From Alteromonas abrolhosensis (GTDB lineage: Bacteria > Pseudomonadota > Gammaproteobacteria > Enterobacterales > Alteromonadaceae): 64,000 bases of DNA. The stretch covers positions 62,001-126,000 of the forward strand of contig NZ_MEJH01000007.1 of assembly GCF_001953635.1 (NCBI RefSeq), in the 5' to 3' direction. This document shows, piece by piece, positions 47,137-55,993 of the stretch (position 1 is its first letter; every line of letters begins with the position of its first letter). The translations under genes were made by a program, and so were the position numbers. The notes under the pieces were generated by a model. The model had not been told where the DNA came from, made no database searches, and was given only the letters and a program-made list of their open reading frames with translations.

Positions 47137-49073
47137 TGAGACTATCTACCCAATTAAGTACGAGCTTGGCCATATTTCTGGTCTTAGTGTTTGCTGGCTC
47201 TTTCATAATAAATGTTAAGCTAACTCGCGAGTATGTGAATGAGCAATTGGCGACTCACGCACAAGATACGGCAACGTCGCTAGGGCTTTCTATAACGCCT
47301 TATATTGGCGAGCCCAACGGAATAATTGTTGCAGAAACTATGGTAAATGCCATATTCGACAGAGGGTTCTATCAGTACATTACTGTCACTGACATGGAAG
47401 GCAACTTACTTATTGAACGCCAAAACCCACATACTCAAGATTCAGTGCCTACGTGGTTCACTAACCTAGTCGAAGTCACTCCACCTGTTCAACGTACAGA
47501 ATTAAATGATGGCTGGACCCTTGCTGGAGAACTGACAGTTCAAAGCCATCCCGGGCTTGCAAACGAAACGCTTTATGAAAGCGTCAAGCAAAGTGCTTTT
47601 ATGTTTTTCGCCGCATTTGTTGTAGCGTACATTGCGTTACTTTTCATTATTACTACTATTACAAAGCCACTGAGAATTGTGGTTCACAAGATTAACGACA
47701 TTCAAAACCAAAAGTTCTCTCAAATAAACTACAAGCCGTTTACGCAAGAGCTTACGTTTATCACTCAAGCAGTGAATAAGTTATCCTCTTCTGTAGAGGG
47801 TATGTTTAAGGAACTCACTCAAAAAGCAGAGCATTTTAAAGCTCAAGCGTACGAAGACAGCCTGACGGGGGTTCAAAATAGAGGCGCATTTACCCGTCAT
47901 ATGAACGCTCTATTGAGCTCTACAGCCCACTCAATTGAAGGCTATTTGGTGATTGTTCGGTTGGCCCATCTCAACGCAATTAACACATCTCTTGGCGCCC
48001 AAGAAGGCGATAGCTACGTTACCTCCATAGCCAACATTCTCAAGCAATTTACTCACGAATCGGCAGAAACGACGCATTTATTTAGACTATCTGGCGCCGA
48101 CTTTGCGCTAGTTACTGAAGCAGTATCTAAAAGAGAATGTGCCGACCGAATTGGGAGACTCAGTGAAACCCTAGCTCTCAGCAACCCTTTGAAAGACGGT
48201 AACCGCTCAGTTTGGATGGGTGTGACACGATTTAGCGATGAGCAATCATTTTCCGAAATTATGGAAAATGCTGACAGTGCGCTTATGGCGGCAACTAAAC
48301 AAGCCAGCGGATGGCAATTTGCCTCAGAACTTTCTCATATTCATAGCAATACAGCTTGGCGAGAGCGGTTAAATATTATCTTGGAGCAACAAAACGCAGA
48401 TATTCTCATCCAGCCCATTATGAGCAGTGAAACAAATACCCCATCCTACTTTGAAGCTTTTGCTCGCTTTAAAGACAAGGAAAGTGGCAGTATTATACCC
48501 ATGTCTCAACTCATACCGGCGTCAGAACGTTTGAACCTGATCCCAGAAGTTGACAAATTGGTAGTGACCCTTGTTCTAAGAAAGCTTTCCCAAACCAAAT
48601 GCGATGTAGCCATTAATATTGCAAACGCATCATTGGCGAGTGCTGATTTTAGGTCTTGGTTGGTGTCACAACTGAACCAAAATATCGCACTTTGCACTAA
48701 GTTGGTGTTTGAATTCGAGGACGCTGCGCTTATTCATTATAAAGATGACGCTATCTCTTTTTGTAAAACTCTGATGGAGTTGGGATGTCGCGTAACAATT
48801 GAACACTTTGGAGAAAATCTTGCATCACTTGCAGGGTTAAGAGCACTTCAGCCTCATTTCGTAAAAATTTCTGGAAAACTTACAAAAGATATCCAAAGCG
48901 ACAAAGACAATCAGTTGTTTGTAAGTAGCTTGTTAAGCATAGCACGCGGGTTAGGAATTAACGTTATTGCTGAGCTAGTTGAAAATGAAGAAGAGTCTGT
49001 GGCTCTAACTCAACTGGACGTGGCTTATCAGCAGGGATTTTATTTTGCCAAGCCTACGCTTTGGCAACATTAA
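47136..49073 (+). CDS. lapD: LapD-type c-di-GMP receptor (degenerate GGDEF-EAL)
   Basis: The 645-residue inner-membrane protein has TM1 (about 8-28), a periplasmic LapD/MoxY-type domain (about 29-150) containing the ITVTDMEGN and GWTLAGELTVQSHPG segments, TM2 (about 152-172), a HAMP domain, a degenerate GGDEF (SGADF near 319-323) and a degenerate EAL (EAF near 438, EHFGEN in place of DDFG, AELVE in place of AEGVE). Loss of both catalytic signatures fits a receptor, not an enzyme. By family knowledge it binds c-di-GMP through EAL and captures LapG in the periplasm. It is coupled to lapG by a TAATG overlap. Confidence 0.9.
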   Translation: MRLSTQLSTSLAIFLVLVFAGSFIINVKLTREYVNEQLATHAQDTATSLGLSITPYIGEPNGIIVAETMVNAIFDRGFYQYITVTDMEGNLLIERQNPHTQDSVPTWFTNLVEVTPPVQRTELNDGWTLAGELTVQSHPGLANETLYESVKQSAFMFFAAFVVAYIALLFIITTITKPLRIVVHKINDIQNQKFSQINYKPFTQELTFITQAVNKLSSSVEGMFKELTQKAEHFKAQAYEDSLTGVQNRGAFTRHMNALLSSTAHSIEGYLVIVRLAHLNAINTSLGAQEGDSYVTSIANILKQFTHESAETTHLFRLSGADFALVTEAVSKRECADRIGRLSETLALSNPLKDGNRSVWMGVTRFSDEQSFSEIMENADSALMAATKQASGWQFASELSHIHSNTAWRERLNIILEQQNADILIQPIMSSETNTPSYFEAFARFKDKESGSIIPMSQLIPASERLNLIPEVDKLVVTLVLRKLSQTKCDVAINIANASLASADFRSWLVSQLNQNIALCTKLVFEFEDAALIHYKDDAISFCKTLMELGCRVTIEHFGENLASLAGLRALQPHFVKISGKLTKDIQSDKDNQLFVSSLLSIARGLGINVIAELVENEEESVALTQLDVAYQQGFYFAKPTLWQH

Positions 49074-49191
49074 AAACCTTATCGAAAAGTCGTATAACAA
49101 AGTGAAGACCTAGCCAGTTTACTTGTTGTACAATATTACCAAGTGGTGCTAGCAAGAAGCTGGCTCAAGTTTATGAATAAAAGGATAAGCT

Positions 49192-49761
49192 ATGCGTAGC
49201 AACGTTTTTTTATCTTTGTTTTTTGTTGTACTGTTTGCACTTTCTCCATTGTCGTCAGCGCAAGAAGGTACCGTTCCTGGCATTCAAGTAAGAAACTTGC
49301 TGGTTACTGAACTTGAAAAAGGTACGGACATTCAAGGCGCATCTAACCAAGTAAGCGAAAAAGTAATTGATGAAGCTCTTTATTTCGATGCTTCAGGCAC
49401 TGCTTATCTTGCCGAAAACCAGAAAGTGTTCGAGTCTCTAGTAGGTTTACTTAACGACAATGCTTCAGGATTTGAATTAGCAATAGCCGGATTTGCGCAA
49501 CTTCCCGATCAAGCACCTCAAGTCGTTACTATTACTATTCTGATGTTCCCTGATAGCGCCAGTGAAGTTTACAACATTGCTCTGCAAATGCAGGTAATAA
49601 GTGAGGAGGATGCATTGTTGGCCGTCATTAATGCTGGAATAGACCCAAGCACACTTACGGCGACAGCAGCGGGTGGAACAGGAAATACATTTTCTCCTCT
49701 TGGTGTCGGTACGGGTGCAGCGGGTGCCGGTGGTGGTGACACAACAATCTCGGCCAACTAG
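49192..49761 (+). CDS. Small secreted protein with LapG-site-like segment and Gly-rich tail
   Basis: The 189-residue protein has a Sec signal (cleavage near LSSA-QEG, about residue 23) and no lipobox. The middle (about 28-140) is acidic and mixed in secondary structure. Residues 145-161 read VINAGIDPST then TATAAG, followed by a Gly/Ala-rich tail ending TTISAN. The DPST and TAAG elements resemble the LapG cleavage region of LapA-type adhesins, and the segment aligns without gaps to residues 120-171 of the beta-helix lipoprotein. It lies 118 bp after lapD and 47 bp before a Wzy-like gene, so it is probably part of the lapG operon. No named family is recognised. Confidence 0.7.
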   Translation: MRSNVFLSLFFVVLFALSPLSSAQEGTVPGIQVRNLLVTELEKGTDIQGASNQVSEKVIDEALYFDASGTAYLAENQKVFESLVGLLNDNASGFELAIAGFAQLPDQAPQVVTITILMFPDSASEVYNIALQMQVISEEDALLAVINAGIDPSTLTATAAGGTGNTFSPLGVGTGAAGAGGGDTTISAN

Positions 49762-49808
49762 TCAATTTATAACTGCTTAAGCTTTAACTATTTATATTGT
49801 AGTTTTTT

Positions 49809-51218
49809 ATGGTTAACGTACTGAAAACCGAAAAGTTTCTTTTCGGTTTTCTTTTATTTACTCTGTTCTGGCTTCCGCTGTCTTTGGGTGCAAACCGCCC
49901 GTGGGCATGGGCACTGATGCAAATGTCAGTATTTTTTATTGGCGGAATGTTAGTGATTATCAGAGCCTCATTGCTATCTCAGCTTTATACAAGATACAAG
50001 CAGTTCGTTATTTTATGGCTCGCTTTTCTTGGGTGGCAGCTTATCAATATTGTCCCCCTCCCCCTTTCGCTTGTCGAAGTAATTCGGCCGGAGCGTGTCA
50101 GTCACCTTCTGGGCAATGGATTAGGTTTTCAAGAGAATGTTACTTCAATGTGGCTATCTTTAAGCTTTGACGTCGGTCAAAGCGATGTCACCTTTTTTAA
50201 GTCCCTTGCTTATTGTTTTTTATTTTTTATCGCGCTAACCCTCATAAACTCGGCCGAGCGCTTAAGGTACACACTTATTGTTATTAGTGCCGCAGGTGTT
50301 TTTCAAGCTATTTATGGCTCACTGGAAGTCATGTCAGGCTTAAAGTATAGCTTGGTGTTCAAAGAGCCTGTATCACATATCGCAACAGGTAGCTTTATCT
50401 ACAAAAATCATTACGCTAATTTTTTGATGCTTTGCTTAAGTGCAGCCATTGGGTATTTAATTGCACGTTTACACTTAGATGCTGACACCAGTAAACGTGA
50501 GAAACTCCGAAGGCTTGTACAGTTTTGGCTCAGCAACAAGGTGCTGTTTCGCATAGGCATTATTATCATGGTGATTGCCTTGGTTATGTCTCGCTCGCGA
50601 ATGGGAAACAGCGCATTCTTTATCGCCATGACAGTAACAGCTACCCTCGGATTGATTTATTTCAAGCCTCGTCAAAAAAGCTATATCACTCTTTTCGTTA
50701 GTATGTTGATCATTGATATTTTGTTGGTGAGTAGCCTTTTTGGTCTTAAACAAGTGCAACAGCGTTTGGAGCAAACCAACCTAGCACAGGAAAGTCGGGA
50801 CGAAGTAGTCCTCGACGCACTCCCTCTACTAAGAAAATATGGGCTGATTGGTACAGGCGGCGGTACTTTTTATACCATTTATCCCCAAGTTCAGAGTGAG
50901 AGTATTCAGCACTTTTACGACCATGCTCACAACGAGTACCTTCAATTCAGTATTGAGTTCGGCATCGTTGGTGCTTTACTTCTAGCGTTGCTGGTACTGT
51001 TGTGCTCTAAGAATGCCCTAAGCGCCATTAGACACAGACGCCATCCATTGCCCAGAGGTACCGCCTTTGCAAGTGTCATGGCCATCATAGGTATGGCATT
51101 ACACAGTAGTGTGGATTTTCCCCTACAAGCCCCGGCAAATACGGCTATATTTGTAGTTCTTCTAGCATTAGGCACGCTTAGTAGAGATATTTCGATGGGA
51201 AGGCAACCACGTAAATAG
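49809..51218 (+). CDS. Wzy-like polymerase/O-antigen ligase family protein
   Basis: The 469-residue inner-membrane protein has about 11-12 helices and a Wzy_C signature around residues 345-385 (GTGGGTFYTIYPQVQ, DHAHNEYLQ) with the conserved His in HAHNEY. It begins SLGANRPWAW after the first helix, typical of EPS-locus polymerase/ligase proteins. It is unrelated at the motif level to the gene at 43607 beyond the family fold. Neighbours are the small secreted protein upstream and a small membrane protein 57 bp downstream. Confidence 0.87.
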   Translation: MVNVLKTEKFLFGFLLFTLFWLPLSLGANRPWAWALMQMSVFFIGGMLVIIRASLLSQLYTRYKQFVILWLAFLGWQLINIVPLPLSLVEVIRPERVSHLLGNGLGFQENVTSMWLSLSFDVGQSDVTFFKSLAYCFLFFIALTLINSAERLRYTLIVISAAGVFQAIYGSLEVMSGLKYSLVFKEPVSHIATGSFIYKNHYANFLMLCLSAAIGYLIARLHLDADTSKREKLRRLVQFWLSNKVLFRIGIIIMVIALVMSRSRMGNSAFFIAMTVTATLGLIYFKPRQKSYITLFVSMLIIDILLVSSLFGLKQVQQRLEQTNLAQESRDEVVLDALPLLRKYGLIGTGGGTFYTIYPQVQSESIQHFYDHAHNEYLQFSIEFGIVGALLLALLVLLCSKNALSAIRHRRHPLPRGTAFASVMAIIGMALHSSVDFPLQAPANTAIFVVLLALGTLSRDISMGRQPRK

Positions 51219-51275
51219 CAAAAGTTGCATGTTTACTAGCGTGTTTTTATCTTATCTCCTTTAAAAGGATCTTAT

Positions 51276-51686
51276 GTGGTTTTAAAAATTAAACGCCCAG
51301 TTAGAGAAGAGCCTAACGTTCAGCACATGCTTGAACGCATGCCCAAAAAAGTAGCAGACTCATTCTCTGAAGAACAATTATCTCATTTGAATATCGCACT
51401 GTCTGGAAGGCGTTGGGGGAATCACAAGATAGATGTTCGCGGTACAATCGGTATATTAAGAAGCCGCTACTATTTCGTTCTATTAGCCGGAAAAGATAAA
51501 CGAGACTTATCTCGAACAGAAAGTCGGATTGGTAGAATTGCTATGGCTACAAGCGTTGTGCTGTTTTTCAGCGTGTCCTTGGGGTTAGGTTTAGTGCTGC
51601 TGTATATTCTTAAAAGCTGGCTAGGAATAAATCTATTCGAAGGGTTCTCATTGGGGCTTTGGGATTGGTTGAAAGGAAAGAGTTAA
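51276..51686 (+). CDS. Small membrane protein of the polysaccharide locus, unknown
   Basis: I do not recognise this family. The 136-residue protein starts at GTG behind AAGGAT. A basic cytosolic part (about 1-85, with SGRRWGNHKIDVRGTIGILRSRYYF) is followed by a single strong membrane helix (about 88-115) and a short tail. As the last gene of the lapG-lapD-Wzy run it may assist the polymerase or export complex; that is inferred from position only. It is convergent with the VpsP-like gene, with 12 bp between. Confidence 0.6.
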   Translation: MVLKIKRPVREEPNVQHMLERMPKKVADSFSEEQLSHLNIALSGRRWGNHKIDVRGTIGILRSRYYFVLLAGKDKRDLSRTESRIGRIAMATSVVLFFSVSLGLGLVLLYILKSWLGINLFEGFSLGLWDWLKGKS

Positions 51687-51698
51687 TTGCGCAGGGCA

Positions 51699-52463
51699 CT
51701 AATTATACGTTACACAGTTAGGTATACGCTTTCTAACAGAATAGCTTGAGTCATTCAACCACCGACATACTGTCTCGGTCACGTTATGCTGCTGAATCGC
51801 TTGTAAAACAAAGCTTCTGCTTAGCGGGTTTTGAATCCCTGCATCTAAGTGGCGTTTTAGTAAGTCTTTTACCTCTACGTAATGTAATGAACGTGCGACA
51901 AACATGTCTAACCCATACGCTACGACAAATTTATGTACAATCGCATCCTGTGGACCCACCTCAACCGCTCTTGCCAAATAGGCGTAGAAGGCGCTGTCTA
52001 ACTCTCGCCGCTTCCACTTAACAGAGGCTAATCCTATCCAACTCCCGCTCCAATTGGGTCGAAGCTCAAGGCTCTTTTTGTAGGCGACAAACGCTTGATT
52101 CAAATTTTCAGGCGAATTAGAAGGAACTGTTTGAACGTAGCTAGGCACAGCTTCGTCCTCTACGCTGAACGCCTTCCATTCATATAACTGACCCTGCATT
52201 TGGTAGTAAAGTGCATTTTTGGGGAAATAGCTAAGCGCAATCTCTATTTTACCAAGAGCACGATCCACCTTTAATGCATTCACTAATTCTGGCTTTCTCT
52301 GCCATACATCAATGCTATTCTTAACGCTATAGTAGGCATTTCCCGCGATAAAAAGCTGTACACTCCATACAAAGCTCCATAACCCTATGAGTGCAATGAT
52401 CCACTTAAGCCAAGCATCCATACTAGCCTTGTGTTGAAACTTAGCAATGTTTAGAAGCGTCAT
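51699..52463 (-). CDS. VpsP-like polysaccharide biosynthesis protein
   Basis: The 254-residue protein has one N-terminal membrane helix (about 20-40) and a periplasmic part with TPR-like helices (KIEIALSYFPKNALYYQMQGQLYEW and AYKKSLELRPNWSGSWIGLASVKWK, near 70-100 and 125-150). It resembles VpsP of Vibrio-type polysaccharide operons, whose exact role is not established. Its ATG overlaps the phosphatase stop (TAATG), placing it last in the export operon. Confidence 0.65.
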   Translation of the reverse strand: MTLLNIAKFQHKASMDAWLKWIIALIGLWSFVWSVQLFIAGNAYYSVKNSIDVWQRKPELVNALKVDRALGKIEIALSYFPKNALYYQMQGQLYEWKAFSVEDEAVPSYVQTVPSNSPENLNQAFVAYKKSLELRPNWSGSWIGLASVKWKRRELDSAFYAYLARAVEVGPQDAIVHKFVVAYGLDMFVARSLHYVEVKDLLKRHLDAGIQNPLSRSFVLQAIQQHNVTETVCRWLNDSSYSVRKRIPNCVTYN

Positions 52464-53194
52464 TAGGCATCTTTCTCAGGCGGAATACCCAATATTTCCG
52501 CGGGTCTTTTCAGGAAAACTTCCTCAGCCAAAGCTGTATCAAAATCGTAAACCACATCAAAGGCCCCTTTCATATCGTTAGGGCGTCGAATCGGGTCGTG
52601 GGTATCTGAAGCGACAACATGAAAGGCTCTGCGATGCATTAAACTTAACGCAAATTGCGCGACGTTGTCGCCAAAACGACCCGTAAGTGCGCCTGCCGTA
52701 ACTTGAAATAAACAACCTTGTCGCTGAAGCCAGCTAAACTTGGCTGGCTCAGCTAGCAACTCTCTGTTGCGCTCTGGATGTGCAATAAGGGGCTGCACGT
52801 TGTTACGCAAGAGCCATTTTATTAAACTTTCAAGCCCTTGGGGAACGTGGCTATGAGGCATTTCAAGCAATAGGATTTTCTTGCCGTTTAGCTCACCAAT
52901 AAAAGGTAATTCGCCCTGTTTATACCATATGGGAATAAGCTCATTTACTCTAACTTCCGCCGCGTAGGAAAGAGCGAGCGGAATTTTAGCTGCCTGAACA
53001 GCACTCACAAGCTCGTCAAAAACAGGTTTAATTGTGCCGAGAGAATTGTCGAAGTAGCCTTTGTGTATATGCGGCGTGCAAACCATACGACTGATACCAC
53101 AGTCAACGGCTTGTTGAGCCATTTCTAAGGCAATATCTAGAGACCTGGCACCATCGTCGATGCCAGGCAAAATATGACTATGTAAATCTATCAA
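52463..53194 (-). CDS. CpsB/CapC-type PHP tyrosine phosphatase
   Basis: The 243-residue protein is a manganese-dependent PHP-domain phosphatase expected to remove phosphates from the tyrosine kinase encoded just upstream. Metal ligands are visible in DLHSHILPGIDDGA (near 3-16), VCTPHIHKG (near 38), EVRVN (near 80), IAHPERN (near 138) and ASDTHD (near 197). It is more typical of Gram-positive capsule loci than the low-molecular-weight phosphatase (Wzb) usual in E. coli. Confidence 0.9.
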   Translation of the reverse strand: MIDLHSHILPGIDDGARSLDIALEMAQQAVDCGISRMVCTPHIHKGYFDNSLGTIKPVFDELVSAVQAAKIPLALSYAAEVRVNELIPIWYKQGELPFIGELNGKKILLLEMPHSHVPQGLESLIKWLLRNNVQPLIAHPERNRELLAEPAKFSWLQRQGCLFQVTAGALTGRFGDNVAQFALSLMHRRAFHVVASDTHDPIRRPNDMKGAFDVVYDFDTALAEEVFLKRPAEILGIPPEKDA

Positions 53195-53203
53195 TAAATA
53201 CTA

Positions 53204-55420
53204 TTAGCTGTTCTTATGACTCGTGTAACCATATTGGTCGTAGAATCCAGCATACCTTTGTGCCGCACCAGATTTGCGTAAGTCTACTTGATTTAGTACC
53301 ACCCCATCAAGACGATGTCCGACTTGTAGGAAACGAGACAATCCATTGTTGATTAGTTTCTCGCTCGTGCTGTCCGCACGAACTACATAAATCACAGAAT
53401 CACATGAGTTAGCAATCACCATAGAGTCACTAACCGCTTGAGTCGGAGCTGTATCAACAACAACATATTTGTACTGCGTTTTGAGCTGTTCGATAAGCTC
53501 GCCAAACCCCTTGTCAGCTAATAGCTCTTGTGGGTTTGATGGGATAGTTCCGGCGGTTAGGATATCGATTTTAGATTCTTCATCCTGCACCAAACACTCA
53601 TCGAAGGTGTGAGACTTTAAGATGAGGTTGGCTACACCGGGCTGGTAATTTGGAATACCAAACTGCTTACCCACACTCGGGCGGCGTAAATCAGCATCAA
53701 TCAGTATTGTTTTATCGAGCTGACCCAAGGCGAACGCTAAGTTGATTGAAACGGTTGTTTTGCCTTCTTTAGGCACGCTCGACGTGATCATTATAGCTTG
53801 CTGCTCTTTATCCAAATTCAGCAATGATAGACTTGTTCGAAGGGTACGCACCGATTCAGCAAATTGATGTTTTTTACCATCGAAGAACGAACGTATAGGT
53901 AAGTCCGTCTTTTTCTTATGCGGGAGCCACGGAATAAGACCGAGCATTCGCTGTCCAAGCTTACGCTCAACATCTTCAACTGAACGAATGCCGCTGTTTA
54001 GGGTTTCCATTGCAATAGCAAGAAAGACACCGAAACCTATGCTAAATACAAAAGCGGCACCGATTAACAGCTTTGTATTAGGTTCAGAAGGCGTATATTT
54101 GGGTAGAGCAGCATCAAGCACTCGTGCATTTGCTGACTCGAAGCCACCTAACTCATCGGTTTCTTTTAAGCGAGTAAAGAAAGAGTTGTAAAGCTGCTGG
54201 TTGATATCAACTTCGCGCTGAAGTGCTCTGCGTTGGTTATCTAGAGCAGAAAGAGAACGAAACTCTGCTTTTGCTTGCGCGACTTCTTGCTCTAGTTGCG
54301 CAACGCGATCTTCTGACACTTCATATTGCGTTGTAATGCTTGTAATTAAATCCCTTATTTGGCTGCTTAATGTTTCGCGAATAGACGTCAGTTCGGCATT
54401 TGCAGCGATCATTCGAGGGTGCTTAGGTCCATAAACCTTGCTGAGCTCGCTTACACGAGTCATAGCTTTCGCTTCATCACGTCGAACATCTCTGATAGTG
54501 GGATGGTTCAGCACTTCAGGAAGACGAGCGATGTCATCTAACGATACATCATTGCGAGTTTGTTTATAGATAACCGCGTTAAGCTTAAGTGCGGTTTGCG
54601 CATCAAGTAGCTGCTTGCTCAATTGTTCTAGTTCGTCAGCGGCAAGACCCACCACCCCATCAATGTTAACGACTTGATTCTGTTCATAGAACTTGGCGAG
54701 ATTGCGCTCAGCCACAGTAAGCTTTTGCTTAAGTCCTTCAAGGCTGTCTGTTAAAAAAGACGTTGCCTTAGCGGTCATATCTAGCTTTGCCTGAAGGTAG
54801 TTTTCAATATAAACGTCTGCGACTGCGTTGGCCAATTCTGCCGAAAGCGTGGGTGATTCTGTAGTAATGGTAATTCTCATCACTTGCGTGTTATCTACCA
54901 TTTCAACGGTTAAAGCGCTCATCAACAGTGACGTAGCTTTACGTTTCTTTGCAGCTAAAATTTGCTCTTCAGTTAGCTCCGTGGGTTCTTCCTGTGGTAG
55001 AAACGGTAAAGTTTCGATGAGGCTAGCTTTAAGTTCATCAAACAACGTGGGGCCTTCATCATCCGGCATGAATTCTTCGTTGTTATACAGTGATAAGCTT
55101 TCAACGGTCCGCTCTGCAATTTGACGAGATTGCAGTATTTCAAACTGCGTTTGCATATAGTCCTTGCGCTTTGTATCAAGGCCGTATACTTCTTCAATAG
55201 AAACAACATTTGCTTTTTCAGCTTCTACCAAAATAGTTGTAGTAGAGGTAAACATCGGCGTCATTCGCATTACTAGCAATGCCACTAAAATTGTGAATGC
55301 AATTGCTAATGAAACAATTCGAAATGCGTAACGCTTTATAATTCCTAAGTAATGAGCAATGTCGATGGTCTCATTTTCAAACACACCAGCATTGAACTCT
55401 TCCCTGCCATTTACTGCCAT
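53204..55420 (-). CDS. wzc: Wzc-type chain-length regulator and tyrosine autokinase
   Basis: The 738-residue inner-membrane protein controls polymer length and export. The N-terminal Wzz domain includes TM1 (about 33-53), a long periplasmic coiled-coil region (about 200-410) and a GNVR-type segment (EVDINQQLYNSFFTRLKETDE). TM2 is near 450. The cytosolic BY-kinase has Walker A SVPKEGKTTVSIN near 555 and Walker A' ILIDADLRRPSVG near 580. The C-terminal tyrosine cluster is RYAGFYDQYGYTS, with four Tyr as likely autophosphorylation sites. It follows the Wza-like gene by 24 bp. Confidence 0.94.
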   Translation of the reverse strand: MAVNGREEFNAGVFENETIDIAHYLGIIKRYAFRIVSLAIAFTILVALLVMRMTPMFTSTTTILVEAEKANVVSIEEVYGLDTKRKDYMQTQFEILQSRQIAERTVESLSLYNNEEFMPDDEGPTLFDELKASLIETLPFLPQEEPTELTEEQILAAKKRKATSLLMSALTVEMVDNTQVMRITITTESPTLSAELANAVADVYIENYLQAKLDMTAKATSFLTDSLEGLKQKLTVAERNLAKFYEQNQVVNIDGVVGLAADELEQLSKQLLDAQTALKLNAVIYKQTRNDVSLDDIARLPEVLNHPTIRDVRRDEAKAMTRVSELSKVYGPKHPRMIAANAELTSIRETLSSQIRDLITSITTQYEVSEDRVAQLEQEVAQAKAEFRSLSALDNQRRALQREVDINQQLYNSFFTRLKETDELGGFESANARVLDAALPKYTPSEPNTKLLIGAAFVFSIGFGVFLAIAMETLNSGIRSVEDVERKLGQRMLGLIPWLPHKKKTDLPIRSFFDGKKHQFAESVRTLRTSLSLLNLDKEQQAIMITSSVPKEGKTTVSINLAFALGQLDKTILIDADLRRPSVGKQFGIPNYQPGVANLILKSHTFDECLVQDEESKIDILTAGTIPSNPQELLADKGFGELIEQLKTQYKYVVVDTAPTQAVSDSMVIANSCDSVIYVVRADSTSEKLINNGLSRFLQVGHRLDGVVLNQVDLRKSGAAQRYAGFYDQYGYTSHKNS

Positions 55421-55444
55421 TTTATTTCCTGCACGCTACGTAAT

Positions 55445-55993
55445 TTAGAAGAAACGCTGATTGATAGTAATAATATCACCAGGCTGGATCATATCGCTGA
55501 CGGTTACAGTGAACTCGTTAGTTCTGCCATCTTTTTCACGAATAATGGTGATTTTGTCTCTCGCCGCACGCTCTGTGTACCCACCCGCTAATGCTGCGGC
55601 TTTGTTTACCGAAAGCCCGGGTTGATATGGATAACCACCTGGCCTTTTTACTTCACCATCGATAAAAAATGGCCGGTACTCAACAATTGCCACTGAAACA
55701 GAGGGGTTTACTAGATAATCTCCAAGCAACCCTTCGTAGATTTTCTTTTCTACCTCGTCAGCGGTCAAACCAACCAGTTTGATTTCTCCCAAAAAAGGAT
55801 AATTAATTGTGCCTACATCAGGCAGACGGACTTCCATAGAAAGATCGTCTTGCCCAAAAACACTTATCTTTATTCTGTCACCAGAACCAAGTTGATACTG
55901 ACTCATGCTTAAGTTTCCCTCTTGAGCGAAGGAAATTGAAGAGAACACGAGTAGGAATAGAATCGAAGCTAAACTAATTGCCTTCTGTCTCAC
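55445..55993 (-). CDS. Short Wza-like polysaccharide export protein
   Basis: The 182-residue protein has a Sec signal (cleavage near SFA-QEG), a Poly_export domain (YQLGSGDRIKISVFGQDDLS, near 33-52) and one SLBB-type domain (IDGEVKRPGGYPYQPGL, near 112-128). It lacks a lipobox cysteine and the second SLBB and C-terminal amphipathic helix with which E. coli Wza (about 380 residues) crosses the outer membrane. It is therefore a periplasmic ring candidate that probably needs another outer-membrane partner. The GTG start overlaps the stop of the beta-barrel gene (GTGA). Confidence 0.85.
   Translation of the reverse strand: MRQKAISLASILFLLVFSSISFAQEGNLSMSQYQLGSGDRIKISVFGQDDLSMEVRLPDVGTINYPFLGEIKLVGLTADEVEKKIYEGLLGDYLVNPSVSVAIVEYRPFFIDGEVKRPGGYPYQPGLSVNKAAALAGGYTERAARDKITIIREKDGRTNEFTVTVSDMIQPGDIITINQRFF

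Noticed and set aside
47136-49073. Active diguanylate cyclase/phosphodiesterase
   Set aside because: GGDEF reads SGADF, EAL reads EAF, and other EAL catalytic motifs are changed; the lapG overlap supports a LapD receptor.
49192-49761. Calling the small secreted protein a LapA adhesin
   Set aside because: It is only 189 residues, with no repeats and no type I secretion signal; only the cleavage-like segment resembles LapA.
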